From Camellia lanceoleosa (Eukaryota > Streptophyta > Magnoliopsida > Ericales > Theaceae), in NCBI GenBank assembly GCA_025200525.1, contig CM045761.1, positions 139,254,223 through 139,318,222 on the forward strand: a stretch of 64,000 nt of DNA, given 5' to 3'. Below are positions 56,687 to 64,000 of this stretch, piece after piece. A program made the position numbers and the translations under genes. Below the pieces are notes generated by a model. That model had not been told where the DNA came from, did not search any database, and saw only the letters and a program-made list of their open reading frames with translations. Every line of letters starts with the position of its first letter. The first letter of the stretch is position 1.

Positions 56687-57009
56687 ATTAAATAGAACCA
56701 CATAATTCACAACAACATGGGTAAAATCGGGATAAAAAAAAAATACAACAGGACTTCCTGGTGCATGGGATAGAAACTTAGGACCTTATGGGTAATAGAC
56801 TCAATTATTGAGACCAAATGGTAAAAAACCCTTGAAACTATAGAATATTGGGCTGGACTTCAATTTGGGAAACTCACTGATAAGTCTCATATGCAAAGTT
56901 CATAATCAATTTAGACCCAAAACAAAATACTTGTATCAATTAGTCTTACATATTTTTAATTATTATCAAAAAAAATCTTTTTTTATTTTTAAAATTTAAA
57001 GACGGTTAC

Positions 57010-57203
57010 ATCCCACCATAGTTGGATTTTCGTTAGATGATCATTGGAGACTCGCCAACATCACTGGGAAGTCACCGGAAATTCGCTAGAGTATCGCCAA
57101 AATGTTCTAAATATCACCGAAAGTCGTCGGAATATCTAGAATATTTGCTGGATGTCAAGAATATCGTCGGAGACTTACCGGAATATCTAGAATATTGCCA
57201 AAC
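57010..57203. repeat. Degenerate short repeats around TCGCCGGAATATCTAGAAT
   Basis: Words such as CACCGGAAATTCG, TCGTCGGAATATCTAGAATA and ACCGGAATATCTAGAATA recur every 20-40 bp, ending at the AAT array. The ORF at 57037-57261 spans this and is not considered a gene. Confidence 0.55.

Positions 57204-57248
<45 letters not shown>
57204..57248. repeat. (AAT)n microsatellite
   Basis: Fifteen AAT units in a row. Confidence 0.97.
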
Positions 57249-57249
<1 letters not shown>

Positions 57250-58438
57250 CTGACAAATTAAAGCAAAAAAACATAGCAGAATATGCTAAATATTGATACA
57301 CTGAAAGAAAAAGAAAAATCTAAGAACAACAAACAGCAATAATGGAAAATATATATATATATATATGTTATTTTCAATTTTTGTAGGGTTTAAGTAAATA
57401 ATCTCCAATATTGATCATTGAAAAGTAAGCTGTGAAAGTGTTATGAAACTGCAAAATTTTAAAATTCTAAAAAAAGTTATGAAACTATAAAATTTTACAA
57501 TTTTAAAGAATGATTCATCACAGCACCAAAAAAATTGAAATTGTGAAATTTTACAATTTTCACCGCCTGTAACTAAAATTCGAAAACAACTTGTTCAAAA
57601 CGTGAAGATTTTTCTATTATAATAGGAGAATAGAAGTGTGTAGTACAGAAAAAGTAAAAAAATTGAGAGATCAAAAGAAAGAAACATATATGGAAAGATG
57701 TTTTTACTCCAGCAACTAATTTTTAATTTAGATCTAATCGGATCTAACATAGATCTACTCAGATCTGATGTAGACTTGAGTAGATGAGTAGATCAACATT
57801 AGAATTGAGTAGATCTACTCATTTTCTTCGTTGGAAACTCATCTTTTTCGTCGTCGGTGAATGCGAAATAAAGAGTTAATACTCAGTGGTTGCCGGTGAA
57901 TCCCAATCAATGGTGGTTGCCGGTTGTCGATGACTGTAGATTAGGAAAAGAAAGAAAAGAAGGAAAGTATGGTCATGGTCGTGATCGTGGTTGTCATCGA
58001 TATCAGATAAAGAGAGATAAAGAGAAGAAGTAAGGTGTAGGGAAAGAGGATAACATAAATGAATATAGGACTTTTGGGTCTACCTAAAAGATTTTGGGAT
58101 TAAATAGAATACACACTTTTCAAAAATGACTAATGGATAATTTGCCCTTTCTATTTTAGGCTACTAATATTACATGGGTAATTCTATTTGTCCTCAAATA
58201 TTAACTCAGTAGTCCAACTAAAATTTTGAAATTTTACTTCCTATTATATCCTAATATAAATTTACTAATAAGAACAATATACATTAAACTTTAAAATAAT
58301 TTTATATATATATATATATTTTATATTCAAGTCGCTTCATCTTTTTTCCAAAGTTTTAATTATTAATTTTATTTTTTTTAATAAATCAAAGTTTTAATTA
58401 TTTTTTATTCATTTTCTTCCTCACCATTACCATCAAGT
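57249..58438. other. AT-rich spacer
   Basis: It contains a TA run (57350-57366), CTAAAATTTTA-type short repeats (57440-57560) and AGATCTACTC repeats at 57725-57825. No gene supported. Confidence 0.5.
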
Positions 58439-58612
58439 AATGTTAGGGATCCAAAATGTTTTACCAATATTTTTACCAAATATCTCACATGGGTGTGCGA
58501 CTTACATGGAACCCACATGGTATGAGTCGTACACCCATGTAAGACATTTGGAAGAAATGTTGGTAAGACATTTGGAAGAAATGTTGGTAAAACATTTGGC
58601 GTCCCTAACATT
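58439..58612. mobile_element. MITE, copy 2 of the family at 2674
   Basis: Terminal repeats AATGTTAGGGATCCAAAATG (left) and the reverse complement ending CGTCCCTAACATT (right). It shares TTTTACCAATATTTTTACC and CACATGGGTGTG-like inner blocks with copy 1. It has an extra 24-bp tandem duplication around ACATTTGGAAGAAATGTTGG (58540-58590), which accounts for its larger size. Confidence 0.8.
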
Positions 58613-58719
58613 TTTCTATATCTTATTGTGTTTTTATTTGCAAATAAAATAAAATTTGAATAAAATCAAACAATGAATGGGAATAATAATAATTTTTTTA
58701 AAGCAATCCATCACTCAAT

Positions 58720-59165
58720 TATGTGTGTATTCAACACTTCATATCACCCGAAACAAAGCGTGATCAAATTCCATGTCTCTGAACACTAACATTTTCTTGA
58801 CCATATCTTCGCTCAAATTCCCATTTACAGCCACTTGCAATATCAAATCTAACACCGCCTAGAAATTAGCGTTCATCCACAACAATTTCATAAGCCTTAC
58901 AAACTCAAATCTTCGATATCAAATCGTCTCCTTCCACTATATAAAGCTTTGGGTTTTTGCTAAATGTAATGAGTTTCCTTTTCCATGGCTCTTCCCTTGG
59001 TTCTAAAACCAACACACCAAGAGCAACAGAGACCTCTAATAGAATGCCTTTCATATACTACTCAATATATCACAGACTGCTAGATAATTTTTTAACTTCC
59101 CCTTGTTGGATATATCATCAACCATTCTCTTCCACTGAAGCTTTGCAACTTGCCCCGCATCATTA
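58720..59165 (-). pseudogene. Possible decayed protein-coding fragment, family unknown
   Basis: The minus strand gives protein-like segments, for example VAKLQWKRMVDDISNKGKL near 59120 and LILQVAVNGNLSEDMVKKML near 58830, but separated by many stops. Base composition is less AT-rich than flanks. It may be an old gene relic; no family is assigned. Confidence 0.25.
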
Positions 59166-60575
59166 AACATGGAAGATGTTTAAGAAATCTGTTTAAGAGT
59201 TTTTAAATGGTGGAATTTAATATTTTTTATTTGTTTATTATTTTGGTGTATCATAAATTATTATTTTATCTTGAAAGGTAATTTGTAAAAAAGACATAGA
59301 ATATATTGAGAATAAATTATAATTTTAAATAATTAATAAAGAGTATTGAGAAATTAAGCGTATCGAATAATTTTTTAGGTAAAAATAAAATCACCAATAT
59401 TACATTGGATTAAAAATATTTCGAGACCTAATTTTTGCAAGTATTTACGGGCTCAAGATGGCTGGCCTTGAATGCTTCAAACGTTGGTCAACTAGATTGC
59501 TAGAGCAAACTAATGGCTCCAATCAAAGAAGATGAACCCAAAAAATTCCAACAGTTATGTAATGATTATCTTTCATTCAAGTCTTTAATTTCCTACCCCA
59601 CCTCCCAAAAAAGAAGTCTATAATTTGAATCCATTTTTGTGTGGTAAAAAAACAAAAATGACATGTTGAATAAATTGCTTGAGAACTGTTCAATATTGCA
59701 TAAAAGAAATGTGTTGCAGTACGCTTTGACTTTCATATCATAATTATGCCATTTCCATCATAATTTCATCATGTTTAGGAAAAATATTTTCCGTAAAATT
59801 AATTTAATATAAATAAATAATAATAAATAAAAAAACATAGAAATTTTCTTATAAAATTTTTGTAAATTTAATATAGATTGTGACCGAAGCCAGTGTTTGA
59901 ACTCTATTTCTTTAAGACAAAATTTCACCCTCACCTCTGGTACTTGGGATTAATGGACGTCATGTCTTCAAGATACAACGATTACCCCATACAGAAATTG
60001 CACAACTTTTTGTATATACAATGAATCAATTTGTGCTATGCACTGACTCTTATATACACAACTAGACATAATGTATAAATTTTAAAACGGATCTTAATTT
60101 ATGCATCAAAGCCATAGAATGGGATGGTATTTATAGAAATACTCGTGACCTTTAGAATAGTCATGTCTCTTGGGTTTACACCCTTTCATACGAATAGACA
60201 CCATGAAAGATTATATCCTTTTATTCAAATAGAATCAATTCTCATTCGCTTCTAAAATTTTCCAACATCTATATTTCAAATGTTTATCCAAATCAACCTA
60301 AAACAAAAGAAAATATTATTTTTTTTTGAAATATTTTAAAGTTTCAAAAAATATAAAAATAAAACTAGTAGAATTTTTTTTAAATACTTTTGCAAATTTA
60401 GTCTTACAATGTTTTTTTCAAATTCATCAACTTCACGTTTAAACCAACTTCATAGCAATGTATTGAGATGGAAAATGGAGCTGCTTGTATTAATGTCCAG
60501 AATTGTGGCTAACACAGGACCATGTGTTAACTTTAAACAATTGAATTATAAGATTGAGCAACCTTGAAAATTGTC
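59166..60575. other. AT-rich spacer
   Basis: No ORF, RNA gene or element end seen. Confidence 0.5.
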
Positions 60576-61352
60576 CTAAATGGCCCTGTTTGTTTTGAGA
60601 GATAGAATGGAGGGGATTGATAGTAAGGGAATTAATAGTGAGGGGAATAGTAGTGAGGAATTGTTAAATTATTTTTATATAAAATAATAAAACAAATAAA
60701 AAAATATAAAAAATTAAAAATTATATTTTAAAAAAAATTTCCAATATATAAAAAATAAAAAAATAAAAAAATTTCTAATCCCCTCACTATTTTTCTAATA
60801 CTATCTCTACCTCCTCCTTACCAATCCCCTCTCCAAGGCCCCGTTTGTTTTGGGCTATAGGGAGAATATTGGGATTAGTAATACCAAGGTATTACTAATG
60901 CCCTCGTTTGTTTGCAGAGAAAGCCTTGGGACTATTAGTCCCTTGGTATTGCTAATACCTTTGGAGGAGAGATTGGTAAGAATGATGTAGAGATGATATT
61001 AGAAAAATAGTGAGGGGATTAGAATTTTTTTTATTTTTTATATATTGGAAATTTTTTTTTAAATATAATGTTTAATTTTTTATATTTTTTTATTTGTTTT
61101 ATTATTTTATATAAAAATAATTTAACAATTCCTCATTATTAATGCACTCACTAACAATCCCCTCACTATTAATCTCCCCACTATCAATCCCCTCCATTCT
61201 ATCTCCCAAAACAAACGGGACCCAAGGGTATTAGTAATACCAATGGACTAATAGTCCCAAGGCCTTCTCCCAAAACAAACAAGGCTATTACTAATACATT
61301 GGTATTAGCAATCCCAATACCCTCTCTTTCGCCCAAAACAAACGGGGCCAAA
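60576..61352. mobile_element. Nested and inverted MITE cluster
   Basis: An outer foldback has arms 60581-60835 (GGCCCTGTTTGTTTTGAGAG start) and 60968-61222 (CATTCTATCTCCCAAAACAA near its end), nearly reverse complements. A second ~130-bp MITE (60836-60967, GGCCCCGTTTGTTTTGGGC start) sits between the arms, and an inverted relative of it abuts the outer element at 61223-61352. Shared words: TTGGGATTAGTAATACC and CCTTGGGACTATTAGTCC. The minus ORF 61199-61444 only reads through these. Confidence 0.85.
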
Positions 61353-61924
61353 TGGTTGACTGTTATGCTTCTCACATAAGGTTCAACTTTTGAGGCCAGG
61401 CCACAAGAAAAAAAAATTTCTCGTAAATTCCGTAATCTCGGCATGACCTAAGAGGCGATTAGTCGATGTGCACGTAAGTTCTTACCATTGAATCAAAAAA
61501 TAAATAAAAAAAGTCTATAAGACTTATTGAGTGTTTAGGAAGTGAATTTTTTTGTAGGTTTTTTTAGTTGTGGATATTATTGGAGAAAAAAAATGTGTTT
61601 GGAAAGATAGGTTTTTTTGTGATTGGATGTAATGTTTGTGAGAGAAAAAGTGAAATGATTATGGGGTTTGATGTGATATTTTGTTTAGATTTTTTTTTTT
61701 TTTTGGTTTTGTAAAACATTTGTCTTGCAGTGAAATTTTTTTTTAAAAAAAAAATCCAAAAACCAAGTTCCCAAACACCGCCTTAGTGACATGTTTTGGT
61801 CTAGTAAAAGACATAACACGATTATTAGAGAAAAATTAATGTGGAAAATTCTTATCCAAGTCTTTCAAGCCTTTTTTGCTTGGAAAAATATCCTTGTGCA
61901 AAAAATAAAATAATAAATATAAAT
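61353..61924. other. AT-rich spacer
   Basis: A T-rich stretch around 61540-61760 could be another short foldback, since TTTTTTTGGTTTTG and CAAAAACCAAGTTC-type words pair. No gene. Confidence 0.4.
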
Positions 61925-62420
61925 AAAAATCCTTATCCAAAGTCAGCAAAATATTAAAGCTCTACACATCAATATACTTTTCCGTGAATGCAAATGACTC
62001 AATCAGTTATTGGCCCATTGGTGGCCGAGGAAACCAATACTAACTGGAAGTTTTAAAATAAAATAAACAAATAATAATGTTATGAATGAACAAAATTTTG
62101 ATCACTAGACAAAAATAGTGGGACCAAGTTATAAACGCAAGCGGGGAACTCATATTTTTGCGTGAGGTAAGACTTAAAAAATGAAAGAGAAGAAAACAAA
62201 AACAAATTAAGTTCGTTCATGGTGTGAATGTCTAAGTAGATGAGAAGGAAAATACTGATGAGTAATTCAAAGAAAAGTAGCCATCTCACGAAGGTCCTAG
62301 GATATATCTATCGAAGAATAAAAGCAGAGAAGACTTTTAATACTCGCGAAAAAGTACATATATGATTAATTTTCGTGGTGACAATGACCTGAAGTACTTT
62401 GTCAAGCCCATCCTATACTT
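61925..62420 (+). promoter_or_regulatory. Upstream region of the intact WAK-like gene
   Basis: It shares ordered blocks with 30941-31584: CCAAAGTCAGC, CACATCAATA, TTTTCC, AAATGACTCA(A/G)TCAG, TGTCTAAGTAG/TGTCTAGTAG, GAGAAGGAAAAT, CAAAGAAAAGT(A/G)GCCAT and GATTAATTTTCGTGGTGACA. Conservation beyond the transcribed part, about 290 bp before the ATG, fits a promoter kept by tandem gene duplication. Specific factor sites cannot be assigned. Confidence 0.6.
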
Positions 62421-62710
62421 TTCGTCATGTGTTGAATCACAAAGCTTGTCATTAGTGATTATTATATGAGGCAACGTAGAAACTTGCTTAACCAAAGTAT
62501 GAAATTTCCTAACTTGAGAAAATTAAGATATTCTTAATGTGACATTGTCAACAGGTTGTTAAGAAAGACTAGACATATTTCGATGATGTCGTCGTTTATT
62601 TTTCAAACACAGCCTACTGAGTTTTCTGGTTCTTCCTAAATTGCTCCTGCAGCTTAGAATGATATATACAACTGCAAAACTCTCTCATTCCTAGAAAGCC
62701 AACTCTACCC

Positions 62711-63883
62711 ATGTATTTACCTAGGATGCTTCTGCAGCCTATGTTAGCATGGGTTTTGGGAGCAGCTGTTCTTGCTGCTGCTACTGTTGCCGCCGCCGCT
62801 GAAACCTCATCTGGTTGCCCAACTAGTTGCGGTGACATTAACATCATGTACCCATTTGGCACAAATGAAGGATGCTACATGGAAGAACATTTTCATGTTA
62901 CTTGTGACCACTCCTCCGACCCTCACAAGCTGTATTTAAATACAAGTGAGGGTAGCATAGAGATAACAGACATACTTCTTTCTGGTGAATTACACATATC
63001 ATCCTCGATAGCTCTTGATTGCTACAACAAACAGGGTCTTCAGGTTTCCAAAAATCAAATCTCAGTCAGATCTGGCAAATTTCCCATCTCAATCACCCGA
63101 AATAAGTTCATAGCCATAGGCTGTGACACCTACGGTGTTATTGAGGGTTTTGAGGGACGAAACTATAGCACGGGTTGCTTGTCACAATGTGACAGCATCG
63201 ACAACGTGATCAACAGCTCTTGTTCTGGCATTGGCTGCTGTGAGAAAAGTATCCCAAAGGAAGTGACGAGTTTCAAATTCAATGTCAGTAGTCATGACAA
63301 CCATACTCGTGTTTGGGAGTTCAATCCGTGCAGTTATGCTTTTGTAGCCGAGGAAAATAATTATACCTTCTCTTCTGTAGATCTTGCAAACTTACAAAAT
63401 AGATCAATGGTTCCAGTGGTGCTTGATTGGGCAGTAGGGAACCAAAGATGTGATGAAGCCAAAAAAAATCTTACTAGTTTTGCTTGCAAGGCTAATAGCG
63501 ACTGTTATGACTTTGACAATGGTCCTGGGTATCGCTGCAATTGCTCCCAGGGATATGAAGGGAACCCTTATTCTCCTAATGGTTGTACAGGTAACAACAA
63601 CTATGTTGAAAGCTTTCAATTTCTTCTTAACATTGATGCTATGATTTATATACTGCAGCTATCGAATTTGGCATCAAAGATCAAACTTGGTGGTTCTCTG
63701 TTTCAGATATTGATGAGTGCGTTATTTCAAGCCCAAGCCCCTGCAACATCACATGCCACAATTTACCTGGCACATACAGTTGTTCTTGTCCAGAGGGCTA
63801 TGAAGGTGATGGAAGAACAGATGGATCAGGTTGCAGTCCAATTCCAGATTCCAACAACCTTCCCTTGATTAAGATTGCACTGG
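62711..63883 (+). CDS. WAK-like receptor kinase, exons 1-2 (3' part beyond the window)
   Basis: Exon 1 is 62711-63590 and exon 2 is 63707-63883, both with GT-AG borders and phase 1 joins; a third exon with membrane segment and kinase should follow outside. Residues 1-30 are a signal peptide (LGAAVLAAATVAAAA). A galacturonan-binding domain follows (GCPTSCGDINIMYPFG to about residue 140), then the NPCSYAFVAEE and VPVVLDWAVGNQRC blocks. EGF-like CKANSDCYDF...CNCSQGYEGNPY ends exon 1. Exon 2 is a calcium-binding EGF (DIDECVISSPSPC...CSCPEGYEGDG). No lesion is seen. In-frame ATGs at 62726 and 62741 are alternative starts, each leaving a signal peptide. It would bind pectin at the plasma membrane and signal inward. 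Confidence 0.9.
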
Positions 63884-64000
63884 GTAGGTACACCTACACC
63901 CACATGCTTTTAATTATATTATTGTCAGCAGATTAAATTTTCATCAATGTTCAATCCATCAATGCTTGTGATTTGGACTCTCATCTTTAGTTTGAAGTTT
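63884..64000 (+). other. Start of intron 2 of the WAK-like gene
   Basis: It begins GTAGGTACAC at the exon 2 border and runs to the window end without a recognisable acceptor. Confidence 0.8.

Noticed and set aside
57204..57248. CRISPR-like or satellite array
   Set aside because: A simple AAT microsatellite without spacers.

Overview
This is plant nuclear DNA, most likely from a eudicot and perhaps a woody one. The evidence is two wall-associated-kinase (WAK) type receptor genes with canonical GT-AG introns, several plant LTR-retrotransposon lineages with plant primer-binding sites, a Helitron, MITEs, a CACTA end and AT-rich microsatellite-laden spacers. Species cannot be read from the window. 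No tRNA, rRNA, CRISPR or prokaryotic feature was seen.

Layout. 1-1537: 3' end of a Tat-type Ty3/gypsy element with polypurine tract and LTR. 1538-3962: AT-rich spacer with a small MITE and a 147-bp tandem duplication. 3963-10986: a decayed minus-strand chromodomain Ty3/gypsy element (3' LTR, integrase, chromodomain) split by a 3.48-kb Helitron (6040-9517). 10987-14617: Del/Tekay-like LTR sequence. 14618-19920: internal region of a second minus-strand chromodomain gypsy element (gag, protease, RT, RNase H, integrase, chromodomain, primer-binding site), followed by its 5' LTR. 21200-27400: AT-rich DNA with a ~0.95-kb foldback, hAT-like MITE and a gypsy-like LTR. 27417-30831: a complete 3.4-kb non-autonomous LTR element with 500-bp LTRs and perfect ATAAA target duplication. 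30895-38759: a WAK locus with duplicated upstream sequence, a decayed gypsy insertion and a three-exon WAK-like pseudogene. 39527-41205: Helitron-like 5' end and another WAK-upstream fragment. 41306-54508: a Ty1/copia element containing a nested, 5'-truncated Tat element that carries its own spliced antisense gene, then a second copia copy in inverted orientation. 54509-62000: spacer with MITEs, palindromes, microsatellites and a small EF-hand ORF. 62711 to the window end: an apparently intact WAK-like gene whose kinase exon lies outside.

How it fits together. The host content is a tandem WAK cluster. Similar upstream DNA occurs at about 30.9, 31.3, 41.0 and 61.9 kb, but coding sequence survives at only two places, one a pseudogene. 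Nearly everything else is transposon-derived and nested. Many retroelement lesions are G:C to A:T changes, several at catalytic residues, as expected of methylated silenced repeats. The most informative observations are junctions: a perfect 113-bp target duplication around the truncated Tat element, a tail-to-tail copia inversion giving a 1.4-kb inverted repeat, and a patchwork insertion in the WAK pseudogene that looks like templated repair filler. I found no new enzymatic system; the novelty here is in genome-repair scars and element architecture.
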